Source: JACKFB01 sp041389525 (GTDB taxonomy: Bacteria; Myxococcota_A; UBA9042; PHBI01; JACKFB01). Taken from it: a stretch of DNA of 64,000 nt. The translations under genes were made by a program, and so were the position numbers. Shown here one piece after another: positions 1 to 8,936 of this stretch (its first letter is position 1; each line of letters opens with the position of its first letter). The notes under the pieces were generated by a model. That model worked only from the letters and a program-made list of their open reading frames with translations, ran no database searches and was not told the DNA's origin. Location: assembly GCA_041389525.1 (NCBI GenBank), contig JAWKRR010000022.1:39417-103416 (forward strand), written 5' to 3'.

Positions 1-3000
1 AGCACCGTACTTCCTACATCTACCCGCGCCCCGCCAACCTCGGACCCCACGTAGTCCGCCTCCGCCCCGCGACCCACGCCCGCGCCCACATCGAGAGCTA
101 CAGCCTCACGGTTCCGGACGAAGCGCTGGTCCACTGGCAGCAGGACCCCCAGGCAAATCACGTCGCTCGGCTCACGTTCCGCGACGGAGTCCGCTTCGAG
201 CGTTTCGACGTCGTGGTCGAGATTACGGCGGACATTCGGCCGGTGAACCCGTTTGACTTCTTTGTCGACGAGTACGCGACCGATCTGCCATTCGCCTACC
301 CGGAAGAGCTGGCGCGCAGTCTGGCGGCATACCTCGAGACCACGAGCCCCGCTTACGAGGCGGGCCCGCTCTTCGAGGCGTTTGTGGCGGCACACCCGGG
401 CCACGGCGGCACGGTGGCCTACGTGGTCGAGCTGGCCGGGAAAGTGGCGGCGAGCGTGCGCTATGTCATCCGCGAGGAGTCCGGCGTCTGGACCCCCGAG
501 GAGACGCTGGCCCAGGGGCGCGGCTCGTGCCGTGACTCGGCCGTGTTGCTGGTCGCCGCCCTCCGACGCGCCGGCCTGGCGGCCCGATTCGCCAGTGGAT
601 ACCTGGTACAATTGGCCGACGAGGGCATGATCCCCGACCAGCCGCGCGGCGTGGACCGCGACGTCGTCGACTTGCACGCCTGGGCCGAGGTGTATCTGCC
701 GGGCGCCGGCTGGGTCGGCATCGACGGCACCAGCGGGCTGCTCTGCGGTGAAGGGCACATTCCGCTGGCCTGCACGCCCTCGCCGGGCCTCGCCGCCCCG
801 CTGGAGGGCACCAGCGACGTGTTCGCCAGCGCGCTCGACTTCGCGATGATCGTCGGTCGGGTCGGCCACGAGGCCAGCCCGACCACCCCCTACACCGAGG
901 CGACGTGGCAGCAGCTGCTTGCCCAAGCCGCGGCCGCCGACGAGCGCCTGGTCGAGGAGGGCCTGCACCTGACCCTGGGCGGCGAGCCGACCTTCAACAG
1001 CCGCGAGCACCCCGACGAGCCCGAGTGGGGCCCCGAGGCGCTGGGCGACACCAAGTGGGCGCTGGGGCTGACCCTGGCGGATTCGCTCAGGCGGCGCTTG
1101 GCTCCGGGCGGGCTTGTCTTTCAACGCCAAGGCAAGCACTACCCCGGCGAGTCCTTGCCGCGCTGGGCCCTGGACATCATCGCGCGCCGCAGCGGCGAGC
1201 CGATCTGGCGCGAGATGCCCGCGCCCGCCGCGCCGCCGAAGGCCGACAAGCACGCCGCCGCCAAAGCGGCCCCGGACGCCGCGCTGGCCAAGGACGCCGA
1301 GGCCTTCGCCCGAGACCTGGCCACCCGCCTTGGCTTCGCCGACTTCCTGCAGCCCGCCTACGAGGACCCCTGGCCCTTCTTGATGGCCGAGCAGAGCTTG
1401 CCGCCCGACGAGGACGCCCTCGCGACCAACCTCCACGACCCCGAAGACCGCCGCCGCCTCGCCCGAATCCTCAATCGCGGCCTGGGTGAACCGGCCGGTT
1501 GGGTGCTGCCCTTCATCCGCATCAAAGACCGCTGGCACAGCTCGAAGTGGGCCTTCCGCCGCGGCCACATCTTCCTGCTGCAAGGCGACAGCCCCGTGGG
1601 CCTGCGCCTGCCGCTGGGCTCGCTGCCCGAGTGCCTGCCGGTGCCCTCGCCCGTCGAGCCCGCCATCGTGAAGAAGGACCCGCGCCTCGTCGACGAGCCG
1701 GAGCCCGATGAAACGGACGCGGGCGACGAGGCCGATGACCCGCGCGAGGTCCGCACCGCGCTCTGCGTCGAGCCCCGCGACGGCGCCGTCCACGTCTTCA
1801 TGCCGCCGCTCGCCAGCGCCGAAGAGTTCTTCACCGTGGTCGAGCTCATCCAGCAATCCCGCGACGCCACCGGCGTGGACCTCCGCCTCGGCGGCTACTC
1901 CCCGCCGTCGGGCCCCGACCTCTTCCGCTTCGCCGTAACTCCCGACCCCGGCGTGCTCGAGGTCAACCTCCCGCCGGTCGCGTCCATCGCCGAATACGAC
2001 CCGCTGATCCACGCCGTCTTCGACTGCGCGCTCGCCTCGGGCCTGCACTCCGAAAAATACATGCTCGACGGCCGGCAGCAGGGCAGCGGCGGCGGCAACC
2101 ACCTGACCATGGGCGGCCCGAAGCTCCTCGAGAGCCCGTTCTTGCTGCGCCCCGACCTGCTCGCCAGCCTCATCACGTTCACGCAGCACCACCCGTCGCT
2201 GTCCTACCTGTTCACCGGCCTCTTCGTGGGCCCGACCTCTCAGGCCCCGCGCGTCGACGAGGCCCGCCACGACTCGCTCTACGAGCTCGAGCTCGCGCTG
2301 GAGCGCGCCCACGACACCCTGGAAGACGACGAGCCGCCCGTCCCGTGGCTTGGCGACATGCTCTTCCGGAACCTGCTCATCGACGTCGCCGGCAACACGC
2401 ACCGCGCCGAGATCTCCATCGACAAGCTCTTCGATCCCGGCGGCGCCCACGGCCGCCAGGGCCTCGTCGAGCTCCGCGCCTACGAGATGCCGCCCCACCC
2501 GCGCATGGCGACGGCCCAAGCCGCCCTCGCCCGCACCCTCATCGCCGCCTTCTCGCGCACCCCCTACCGCGCGCCGCTGGTCCGCTGGGGCCAAGCCCTG
2601 CACGACCGCTTCCTGCTGCCCTACTACCTGTGGCGCGACTTCCAGGACGTCCTGGACTGGCTCGAAGCCGAGGGCGTGCCCCTGCCCGCCGACGCCTACC
2701 TGCCCTTCGTCGACCTCCGCTGCCCCCTGGTCGGGCGGCTCCACGCCGGCGACGTCACCGTCGAGGTCCGCAACGCCCTGGAGCCCTGGCCCGTCCTGGG
2801 CGAGCAGACCACGGGCGCCGCCACCTCGCGCTACGTCGACAGCTCCATGGAGCGCGTCGAGCTGCGCGTCCAAGGCCTCACCCCCGAGCGCCACGCCATC
2901 GTCGTCGCCGGCCTCGAGGTCCCACTGCGCCCCACCGAGACCGCCGGCGAGCTGGTCGGCGGCGTGCGTTTCCGCGCCTGGGCCCCGCCCTACTCCCTCC

Positions 3001-3308
3001 AGCCCCACCTGGGCATCCATCACCCCCTCCGGATCGACGTCGTCGACCGCTGGGCCGACCGCAGCCTGGGCGGCGCCGCCTACCACGTCTGGCACCCCGA
3101 GGGCCGCGCCTTCGACGGCCAGCCCCTGACCCGCTTCGAGGCCGCCGCCCGCCGCGCCCAGCGCTTCACCCAAGAGGGCCCCCTGCCCTGGCCCGTCCGC
3201 CCGACCCCGGTCGCGCCTCACCCGGACACCCCCTACACCCTCGATCTCCGCCGCTTCCAAGTCGACCACCCCATGCCCACCGCGCCGCCCGCCGACGAAG
3301 CGGAGTAG
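1..3308 (+). CDS. Transglutaminase-like / DUF2126 putative amidoligase protein (5' partial)
   Basis: The reading frame is open from the window edge (first full codon at 3), so the start lies a few codons upstream; 1101 residues are visible, close to the usual length of this family. Visible residues 1-80 match the bacterial transglutaminase N-terminal domain, with a LGPHVVRLRPA-type stretch at the edge. A papain-fold transglutaminase core follows, with the triad readable as Cys176 (GSCRDS), His225 (DLHAWAE) and Asp241 (GIDGTSG). From about residue 320 to the end is DUF2126, beginning LGGEPTFNSREHPD and containing QGKHYPGESLPRWALD; this domain is predicted in the literature to be a glutamine-synthetase-like amidoligase. 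It is the first visible gene of an operon with an ATP-grasp ligase, an alpha-E protein and a second transglutaminase. The substrate is unknown. Family membership is clear; the biochemical role is prediction only. Confidence 0.93.
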   Translation, partial: HRTSYIYPRPANLGPHVVRLRPATHARAHIESYSLTVPDEALVHWQQDPQANHVARLTFRDGVRFERFDVVVEITADIRPVNPFDFFVDEYATDLPFAYPEELARSLAAYLETTSPAYEAGPLFEAFVAAHPGHGGTVAYVVELAGKVAASVRYVIREESGVWTPEETLAQGRGSCRDSAVLLVAALRRAGLAARFASGYLVQLADEGMIPDQPRGVDRDVVDLHAWAEVYLPGAGWVGIDGTSGLLCGEGHIPLACTPSPGLAAPLEGTSDVFASALDFAMIVGRVGHEASPTTPYTEATWQQLLAQAAAADERLVEEGLHLTLGGEPTFNSREHPDEPEWGPEALGDTKWALGLTLADSLRRRLAPGGLVFQRQGKHYPGESLPRWALDIIARRSGEPIWREMPAPAAPPKADKHAAAKAAPDAALAKDAEAFARDLATRLGFADFLQPAYEDPWPFLMAEQSLPPDEDALATNLHDPEDRRRLARILNRGLGEPAGWVLPFIRIKDRWHSSKWAFRRGHIFLLQGDSPVGLRLPLGSLPECLPVPSPVEPAIVKKDPRLVDEPEPDETDAGDEADDPREVRTALCVEPRDGAVHVFMPPLASAEEFFTVVELIQQSRDATGVDLRLGGYSPPSGPDLFRFAVTPDPGVLEVNLPPVASIAEYDPLIHAVFDCALASGLHSEKYMLDGRQQGSGGGNHLTMGGPKLLESPFLLRPDLLASLITFTQHHPSLSYLFTGLFVGPTSQAPRVDEARHDSLYELELALERAHDTLEDDEPPVPWLGDMLFRNLLIDVAGNTHRAEISIDKLFDPGGAHGRQGLVELRAYEMPPHPRMATAQAALARTLIAAFSRTPYRAPLVRWGQALHDRFLLPYYLWRDFQDVLDWLEAEGVPLPADAYLPFVDLRCPLVGRLHAGDVTVEVRNALEPWPVLGEQTTGAATSRYVDSSMERVELRVQGLTPERHAIVVAGLEVPLRPTETAGELVGGVRFRAWAPPYSLQPHLGIHHPLRIDVVDRWADRSLGGAAYHVWHPEGRAFDGQPLTRFEAAARRAQRFTQEGPLPWPVRPTPVAPHPDTPYTLDLRRFQVDHPMPTAPPADEAE

Positions 3309-3367
3309 CCCGTGGCCATGTCCGCGCCCTGCCGCCCCCGCCCCCGCCTTTGCCCACGGAGCCACCC

Positions 3368-4819
3368 GTGACCCCCACGCTCTTCGAGAACTACACGCCC
3401 GAACCCGACGCCTTCGACGAACTCTTCGGTCGCGTCGGGATGCCCCGAGACCCCTTCGCGCCGCTGCTCACCGAGGTCGAGCGCGCCATCGACAACGACT
3501 TCGAGCGCCTCCAACGCCTCGCAGACCGCGTGCTGCTGCAGTCCGGCGTGACCTTCTCCGTCTACGCGGACCAAGCCGGCACCGAGAAGATCTTCCCCTT
3601 CGATCTGCTGCCCCGCGTCATCAACGCCACCGAGTGGGGCCACCTCGACCGCGGCCTGCGCCAGCGCGTCCAAGCGCTGCAGCTCTTCCTCGACGACGTC
3701 TACGGCGACCAGCGCATCCTGGCCGAGGGCATCATCCCCAAAGAGCTGGTCCTCGGCGCCAGCCAGTACACGCCGCTGGTCTGCGGTATCAAGCCCGCCC
3801 GCGGCGTGCGCATCCACATCGGCGGCATCGACATGGTGCGCGACGGCGCCGGGACCTGGCTGGTCCTCGAAGACAACGTCCGCACGCCCTCCGGCGTCTC
3901 CTACGTGATGGAGAATCGCCTCGTCACCAAGCGCGTCTTCGCCGCCGCGTTCCGCGAGGCCCAGGTCCAGCGCGTCGACTTCTACCCGTCGAAGCTGGCC
4001 GAGAGCCTGCGCTCCGTCGCGCCCTGCGACCCCTCCGAGGCCACCGTCGTCGTCCTGACGCCGGGCATGCACAACTCCGCCTACTTCGAGCACAGCTTCC
4101 TGGCCCGCACCATGGGCCTGCCGCTGACCGAGCCGGGCGACCTCTACGTCGAAAACGACCACGTCTGGCTCAAGATGACCCAGGGCCCAAGGCGCGTGGA
4201 CGTCATCTACCGGCGCATCGACGACGCCTTCATCGACCCGGCCGCCTTCCGCCCCGACACGCTGCTCGGCGTGCGCGGCCTCATCGGCGCCTGGGCGAAG
4301 GGCAACGTCGCCCTGGCCAACGCGCCCGGCAACGGCGTCGCCGACGACAAGGCGATCTACCCGTACGTGCCCGATATGGTCAGGTTTTACCTGTCTGAAG
4401 AGCCGATCCTCGAGCAGGTGCCGACCTGGCTCTGCGACCGCGAGGACGAGCGCAAGTACGTGCTCGAACACCTCGACGAGATGGTGGTCAAGTCGGTGGA
4501 CGAGGCCGGTGGCTACGGCATGTTGATGGGCCCCAGCGCGTCGAAGGCCGAGCGCGACGCCTTCGCCGAGCGCATCAAGGCGACGCCGCGCAAGTACATC
4601 GCCCAGCATCGCCTGGAGCTGTCGACCTGCCCGACGTGGATCCCCGAGACCAAGCGCTTCGAGCCGCGCCGCGTCGACCTGCGGCCCTACATCCTGACGG
4701 GCGCCGACGGCCCCTGGGTGCTGCCGGGCGGGCTGACGCGCGTGGCGCTGCCGAAGGGCTCCTACGTGGTGAACTCGAGCCAGGGCGGCGGCTCCAAGGA
4801 CACATGGGTGCTGCGGTGA
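3368..4819 (+). CDS. Circularly permuted ATP-grasp protein (type 2)
   Basis: The start is taken as GTG at 3368 because GGAG lies six bases before it and the 483-residue product matches the family length; the same frame is open much further upstream but only as an overlap of the previous gene. The protein belongs to the circularly permuted ATP-grasp family (COG2308). Diagnostic stretches are EDNVRTPSGVSYVMENR near residues 165-180, PGMHNSAYFEHSF near 230 and VVKSVDEAGGYGM near 380. ATP-grasp enzymes join a carboxylate to an amine through an acyl phosphate, so a peptide or isopeptide ligase is expected. The gene sits 59 bases after the DUF2126 gene and 61 before the alpha-E gene. That order is recurrent in bacteria and is the basis for the predicted peptide-synthesis system. 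The substrate is not inferable from sequence. Confidence 0.93.
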   Translation: MTPTLFENYTPEPDAFDELFGRVGMPRDPFAPLLTEVERAIDNDFERLQRLADRVLLQSGVTFSVYADQAGTEKIFPFDLLPRVINATEWGHLDRGLRQRVQALQLFLDDVYGDQRILAEGIIPKELVLGASQYTPLVCGIKPARGVRIHIGGIDMVRDGAGTWLVLEDNVRTPSGVSYVMENRLVTKRVFAAAFREAQVQRVDFYPSKLAESLRSVAPCDPSEATVVVLTPGMHNSAYFEHSFLARTMGLPLTEPGDLYVENDHVWLKMTQGPRRVDVIYRRIDDAFIDPAAFRPDTLLGVRGLIGAWAKGNVALANAPGNGVADDKAIYPYVPDMVRFYLSEEPILEQVPTWLCDREDERKYVLEHLDEMVVKSVDEAGGYGMLMGPSASKAERDAFAERIKATPRKYIAQHRLELSTCPTWIPETKRFEPRRVDLRPYILTGADGPWVLPGGLTRVALPKGSYVVNSSQGGGSKDTWVLR

Positions 4820-4840
4820 TGGGGGCCGACACACATGACC

Positions 4841-4854
4841 GATCTCGGGCTGGC
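4841..4854 (+). repeat. Dispersed 14-base element GATCTCGGGCTGGC, copy 1
   Basis: A perfect copy of the 14-base word lies in the 61-base gap between the ATP-grasp and alpha-E genes. Three further perfect copies occur in the window, all between genes or overlapping a stop codon (25051, 25686 inverted, 39255 inverted), with near copies at 20791 and 51059. Confidence 0.6.
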
Positions 4855-4880
4855 GTTCTCGGCCTCACGGAGGTGACCAA

Positions 4881-5858
4881 GTGATTTCACGCGTCGCAGA
4901 CCACTGCTTCTGGCTCGGGCGCTATCTCGAGCGAACGGAGAGCACCTCGCGGATGCTCTTCGTGACCGCAAACCTGGCCCTGGACACGGAGATCGCGTCC
5001 AGCGACGTGTGGCGGCCTGTCATCATCGTGTCGGGCGAAGAGGAGCGCTTCCTCGAGCGCTTCGACGAAGAGCGCGCGGGCGACGCCGAGACCGTGCAGG
5101 ACTACCTGACCTGGGACCCGCAATGCGGCGTCTCGCTGCTGGCGTCCATCGACGCGGCGCGCTGGAACGCCCGGGCGATGCGCGAGGTCATCAGCCTGGA
5201 GGTGTGGGAGACCGTCAACGAGCTGCACCTGTGGCTGCGTACCGACGCCGCGCGCGGCCTCTGGACCGACGGGCGCTACGATTTCTACCGGCACATCAAC
5301 CGCCAGGTGCAGCTCGTGCTGGGGCAGATCCACGGGACCATGCTGCACAACCACGCCATGGACTTCATCTGGATGGGCGTGCTGCTGGAGCGCACCGGGC
5401 AGACCGCGCGCACCCTGGACGTCCACCACCACGTGCTGACCCAGCTCGAGGCGCGCGCCGCCGACCCGGGCGTGGGCATGGTGCTGTGGCCGTCGCTGCT
5501 GCGGGCGTGCTCGGCACTCGAGCCCTTCATGAAGAGCAGCGGCGGGGTCATCAGCGGGCGCCGCGTGGCCGATTTCCTGCTGCTGGAGCGGGAGTTTCCG
5601 CGTTCGGTTCGCTTCTGCGTGCGCCGCTCGTGGGAGTGCTTGAGCCGCATCCGGCCGCCGACCGCCGCGAACCTGCCCGGGGGCGAAACCCTCGAGCGGG
5701 TGCGGGCTCTGGACGCTTGGATGCAGGGGATTTCGACGGAAGGGCTTTCCCACGACCGATTCCACGATATCCTCACGCACGTCGTCGACGAGACCGCCTC
5801 CATCTGCGCGGGCCTCGGAAACGAGGTCCTGGGTCACGGCGACGCGCCCCAGGCCTAG
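4881..5858 (+). CDS. Alpha-E domain protein
   Basis: The GTG start at 4881 follows GGAGG at 4869-4873. The 325-residue product begins MISRVADHCFWLGRYLERTES, the hallmark of alpha-E proteins (COG2307), an all-helical family of unknown activity. It continues with the expected helical pattern, including the LRTDAARGLW and MDFIWMGVLLERTGQTAR stretches. Alpha-E proteins are almost always encoded beside circularly permuted ATP-grasp proteins, sometimes fused to them, and are presumed to work with the ligase. Here the ATP-grasp gene is immediately upstream and the amidotransferase/transglutaminase fusion begins 49 bases after its stop. No membrane segment or signal peptide is present, so it should be cytoplasmic. 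Family assignment is firm; molecular function is unknown. Confidence 0.93.
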   Translation: MISRVADHCFWLGRYLERTESTSRMLFVTANLALDTEIASSDVWRPVIIVSGEEERFLERFDEERAGDAETVQDYLTWDPQCGVSLLASIDAARWNARAMREVISLEVWETVNELHLWLRTDAARGLWTDGRYDFYRHINRQVQLVLGQIHGTMLHNHAMDFIWMGVLLERTGQTARTLDVHHHVLTQLEARAADPGVGMVLWPSLLRACSALEPFMKSSGGVISGRRVADFLLLEREFPRSVRFCVRRSWECLSRIRPPTAANLPGGETLERVRALDAWMQGISTEGLSHDRFHDILTHVVDETASICAGLGNEVLGHGDAPQA

Positions 5859-5907
5859 CGCCCGGGCCTTGCCGCCTACCGCCGTCGCGCCCCGTCCGGA
5901 GACCGTC

Positions 5908-7626
5908 TTGCCCAATATGCTCGCGATGTCCTTCGAGGGCGTGCTCGCCCCGTCTTTTGAACTGCGCGGGCTGCGCACCGGCCCCCTCCCGGACGGCTGG
6001 GGCGTCGGCTTCTACGGTGGAAAAGAGCCAGCCGCCACCGTGCTAAAAGAGCACGCGCCGAGCCCCGGAGGCATGCGCTCGGAGCTCATCAAGTCCTGGG
6101 ATCACCTGTCGTCATCGACCTTCCTGATGCACATCCGGCGCGCGCGCTGGGGAAGCATCAGCGACGCCAACACGCAGCCCTTCGTGCGGACCTGGGGCGG
6201 GCGCGACTGGATGTTCGCCCACGCGGGCTCGCTGGACACGGTGCCGGCCATCAGCGGCCCGTCGCTCTTCGAGCCGGTCGGCAGCACCGACAGCGAGCTG
6301 GTCTTCTGCATCCTGATGAACCGCATCGCCGAGCGCGGCTGGCGGTCTTTGGGCGAGGTCGACATCGACGAGACGCTGGCGCTGCTGCGGAACATGGACG
6401 ACTACGGCAGCTTCTCGGTGGTGCTCTGCGACGGCACGGACCTGCTGGCGTACACCGACTGCCAGGGGCAGGCGCCGCTGTATCTGTGGGAGCGCCGGCC
6501 GCCCTACAACAGCCTGACCTTCGGCGACGTGGACCTGAAGGTGGACCTCTTTAGCCGAGGTATCACCAGCCGAAACGGCATCGTGCTGAGCTCCGAGCTG
6601 CTCGAGCAGGACGGCCCGCCGGCGAAGTGGCAGCAGATCCCGTCCGGCGAGCTGCTCATCGCGCGCCAGGGCACGGTGCGGCTGCGCACGGGCAGCCAGC
6701 ACATCGCGCCGCGGCTGCACGTCTACTCCGCACCCGCACCGCCGGGTGGCGTCGAGCCCAAGACCTTCCGCGTCCGCCACAGCAGCGTCTACACCTACGA
6801 GAAGGCGGTGGAGCGCAGCGACCACCTGCTGCGGCTGACCCCCATCGAGGACGCGCTGCAGCGTGTGAACTCGCACAGCATCCAGGTCTCGGTCGACGGT
6901 CGGGCCCGCGACTTCGAGGACGTCTTCGGAAATCGCTGCCGCCGCCTGCTCATCGAGACGCCCTTCACCGAGATGAGCATCGTCGCCGAGAGCATCGTCG
7001 AGGTGCGCGACACCGACCCCTTCCACTACCGGCCGCTGCGCGCGCGGACCCGCATCCCGCTGGTCTGGATGCCGTGGCAGCGCCACATGCTGGCGCCCTA
7101 CATGCTGCCGCCGGAGCTGCCCGAGTCGCAGCTAGGCACCCTGACCGACTACGCGATGAACTTCGTCGAGCGAAACGACTACGACCTGGTCCAGACCCTG
7201 CTCGACATGAACCTGACCATCTTCAACGAGTACAAGTACGAGCAGGGCTCGACGACCCTGGCGACGACGGCCTTCGAGACCTACGTCGACCGCCAGGGCG
7301 TGTGCCAGGACTTCGCCAACCTGCTCATCGCGATGTCGCGGCTGCTGGGCGTGCCGGCCCGCTACGCCGCCGGCTACATCTACACGGGGCCCAAGGCGGT
7401 GAACCAGGTGCAGTCGGAGGCCTCGCACGCGTGGGTGCAGTGCTACCTGCCCGAGCTTGGCTGGAAGGGGCTGGACCCGACGAACGGCCTGGTCACCCAG
7501 ACCGACCACATCCGCGTGGCGGTCGGCCGCAACTACGTCGACGCCACGCCGACGGGCGGCACCATCTACGTCGGTGGGCTGGGCGAGACCCTGGTGGTCG
7601 ACGTCCAGGTCGAGCCCATCGCGTAG
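5908..7626 (+). CDS. Class II glutamine amidotransferase-like / transglutaminase fusion
   Basis: The start is TTG at 5908, six bases after GGAG (5898-5901); an in-frame TTG at 5869 has no such site. The 572-residue product has an Ntn class II amidotransferase-like domain (about 1-270; PDGWGVGFYGG, HIRRARWGSISDANTQPF, FAHAGSLD). A transglutaminase N domain follows (about 285-380) and then a catalytic transglutaminase domain with Cys466 (GVCQDFA), His507 (ASHAW) and Asp523 (LDPTNG). Class II amidotransferases use Cys immediately after the initiator Met. This protein starts M-P-N-M-L-A-M-S-F-E, with Pro at that place and no Cys nearby, so glutaminase chemistry as usually drawn is not possible. 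The transglutaminase triad is intact. It is the last core gene of the amidoligase operon and probably processes or accepts the product of the upstream ligases. Confidence 0.9.
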   Translation: MPNMLAMSFEGVLAPSFELRGLRTGPLPDGWGVGFYGGKEPAATVLKEHAPSPGGMRSELIKSWDHLSSSTFLMHIRRARWGSISDANTQPFVRTWGGRDWMFAHAGSLDTVPAISGPSLFEPVGSTDSELVFCILMNRIAERGWRSLGEVDIDETLALLRNMDDYGSFSVVLCDGTDLLAYTDCQGQAPLYLWERRPPYNSLTFGDVDLKVDLFSRGITSRNGIVLSSELLEQDGPPAKWQQIPSGELLIARQGTVRLRTGSQHIAPRLHVYSAPAPPGGVEPKTFRVRHSSVYTYEKAVERSDHLLRLTPIEDALQRVNSHSIQVSVDGRARDFEDVFGNRCRRLLIETPFTEMSIVAESIVEVRDTDPFHYRPLRARTRIPLVWMPWQRHMLAPYMLPPELPESQLGTLTDYAMNFVERNDYDLVQTLLDMNLTIFNEYKYEQGSTTLATTAFETYVDRQGVCQDFANLLIAMSRLLGVPARYAAGYIYTGPKAVNQVQSEASHAWVQCYLPELGWKGLDPTNGLVTQTDHIRVAVGRNYVDATPTGGTIYVGGLGETLVVDVQVEPIA

Positions 7627-7664
7627 CCCCCGCCGCCCCAACCCCTGCGCCCCGCGAGGCCCCC

Positions 7665-8030
7665 ATGCTGCAGAAAGTCGCCTTCACCCTGGTCCCGATC
7701 AAGGACGCCGCCCGCGCCCGGGCCTTCTACGAGGACACCCTCGGCCTGACCCGCGGCAGCCACCACGAAGACGGCACGTGGACCGAGTACGACCTGCCCG
7801 GAGGCGGCTGTCTGGCGCTCTTCCGCTCCGACGACCTGCAGCCGAGCAACACCGCCGGCAGCACCGTCGCCTTCGAGGTCGACGACCTCGACGCGCTCAA
7901 CGCGACACTCAAATCCCAAGGCGTCACCTACGCCCAAGACATGATCCACTCCCCGGTGTGCCGGATGTCGGTCATCGTCGACTCCGAGGGCAACGGCCTG
8001 CTCCTCCACGAGCTCAAGGCGAAGCCCTAG
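7665..8030 (+). CDS. Small VOC (glyoxalase/bleomycin-resistance fold) protein
   Basis: The ATG at 7665 follows GAGG at 7656-7659, 38 bases after the fusion gene, so it is probably on the same transcript. The 121-residue product is a single vicinal-oxygen-chelate domain: KVAFTLVPIKDAARARAFYEDTLGL at the front, AFEVDDLDALNATLK in the middle and VDSEGNGLLLHELK at the end. VOC proteins are metal-dependent lyases, isomerases or dioxygenases, or metal-free binding proteins. The final Glu or His of the last strand (LLHEL) could be a metal ligand. Nothing ties it specifically to amidoligase chemistry except position, so it may simply be a read-through passenger. The substrate is unknown. Confidence 0.88.
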   Translation: MLQKVAFTLVPIKDAARARAFYEDTLGLTRGSHHEDGTWTEYDLPGGGCLALFRSDDLQPSNTAGSTVAFEVDDLDALNATLKSQGVTYAQDMIHSPVCRMSVIVDSEGNGLLLHELKAKP

Positions 8031-8096
8031 CCCGCCCTGCGCGCCGGCCGCGCGGCGGCGCCTCGGCGCGCGGCGGCGCAGGGGCGGCCGGGCGGG
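8031..8096. terminator. GC-rich hairpin between convergent genes
   Basis: The 66 bases between the two stop codons are almost one inverted repeat. CCTGCGCGCCGGCCGCGCG (from 8036) pairs imperfectly with CGCGCGGCGGCGCAGG (8067-8082), and outer CCCGCC pairs with GGCGGG. There is no U tract, so a role as a two-way terminator is inferred from position and stem strength. Confidence 0.4.
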
Positions 8097-8936
8097 TTAC
8101 TTGCCGTCGAGGGCGGCGAGGAGTCGCTTGGCGTAGGCGTCGCGGTCGACCGCAAAATTGTCTTTGCGGTCGGGGTTTTCGACGACGTAGATGGCCTTGT
8201 CGACCAGCTTCTTCTGCTTGGCCTGCAGGGCCTTCATGTCCTTGAGGGAGAAGAGCTGGTCCTTGCTGCCCACGATGAGGGTGATGCCGGTGAGCTGCTT
8301 GCCGGGGGCGCCGTCGAGGGCCGTCTGGGGCTCGTAACGCTTCTCGTAGCCGGCGAAGGGGACCTCCATGGGCGTGTCCCAGCTCGAGAAGCGCCGCTCG
8401 AGATCCTCCATGGAGAGAAATGGCGTGTCGGCGATGATGCGCGTCAGCTCGGGGCGGCCGTAGCCTATGCCGAGGGCGAGGCCGGCGCCGATTCCCCAGC
8501 CGTAGACCGCGAAGGACTTGCCGTGGGTCTTGCGGCAGTAGTCGAGCATCGTCGCGTAGTCGTCCTGGAAGTGCGGGTAGATGAACATGTTGTTGTCGAT
8601 CTCGAACTCGCTGCTCTCGCCGAAGCCGCGGTAGTCGAAGGCCACCACGTTGAACTGCCCGGTGAGGGCGTCGACGCGGCGCAGGTAGTCGCCCATGTTG
8701 CCCTCGCCGTTGTGGCTGATGAGCACGAGCTTCGTGGTCTTCGTCTTGGCCGGGAAGGTCCAGACGTTGAGCGTGGCGGTGCCGTCGTTCGTGGGGACCT
8801 TGGCCTCGGTGAAGGCCATGTTGAACTTGTCCGGGCGCTGCTTGTAGGTGCGGCTTGGGTTCAGGGCCATCGCGTCGGCGGCGACGAGGGTGGCGAGGGC
8901 CGCGAGGGCGGCGGTCAGGGCGGTTTTGCGCAGCAT
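8097..8936 (-). CDS. Exported alpha/beta-hydrolase-fold protein lacking the nucleophile
   Basis: The 279-residue product has a Sec signal peptide (MLRKTALTAALAALATLVAADAMA, cut near residue 24) and an alpha/beta hydrolase fold: LVLISHNGEGNMGDYLRR, AFDYRGFGES and TLIVGSKDQLF match the usual strand and turn positions. The nucleophile elbow, normally G-x-S-x-G, reads Y-G-W-G-I-G-A-G, so Gly replaces the Ser. The usual late catalytic His position (VVENPDRKDNF) also lacks a His. It is therefore probably a non-catalytic binding protein or uses other chemistry. It stands alone, convergent with the VOC gene and divergent from the TetR gene. Fold assignment is good; the claim of inactivity is inference. 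Confidence 0.85.
   Translation of the reverse strand: MLRKTALTAALAALATLVAADAMALNPSRTYKQRPDKFNMAFTEAKVPTNDGTATLNVWTFPAKTKTTKLVLISHNGEGNMGDYLRRVDALTGQFNVVAFDYRGFGESSEFEIDNNMFIYPHFQDDYATMLDYCRKTHGKSFAVYGWGIGAGLALGIGYGRPELTRIIADTPFLSMEDLERRFSSWDTPMEVPFAGYEKRYEPQTALDGAPGKQLTGITLIVGSKDQLFSLKDMKALQAKQKKLVDKAIYVVENPDRKDNFAVDRDAYAKRLLAALDGK

Noticed and set aside
3233..4834. A 533-codon minus-strand frame opposite the ATP-grasp gene
   Set aside because: Shadow of a strongly recognised gene, with no ribosome site and no similarity.
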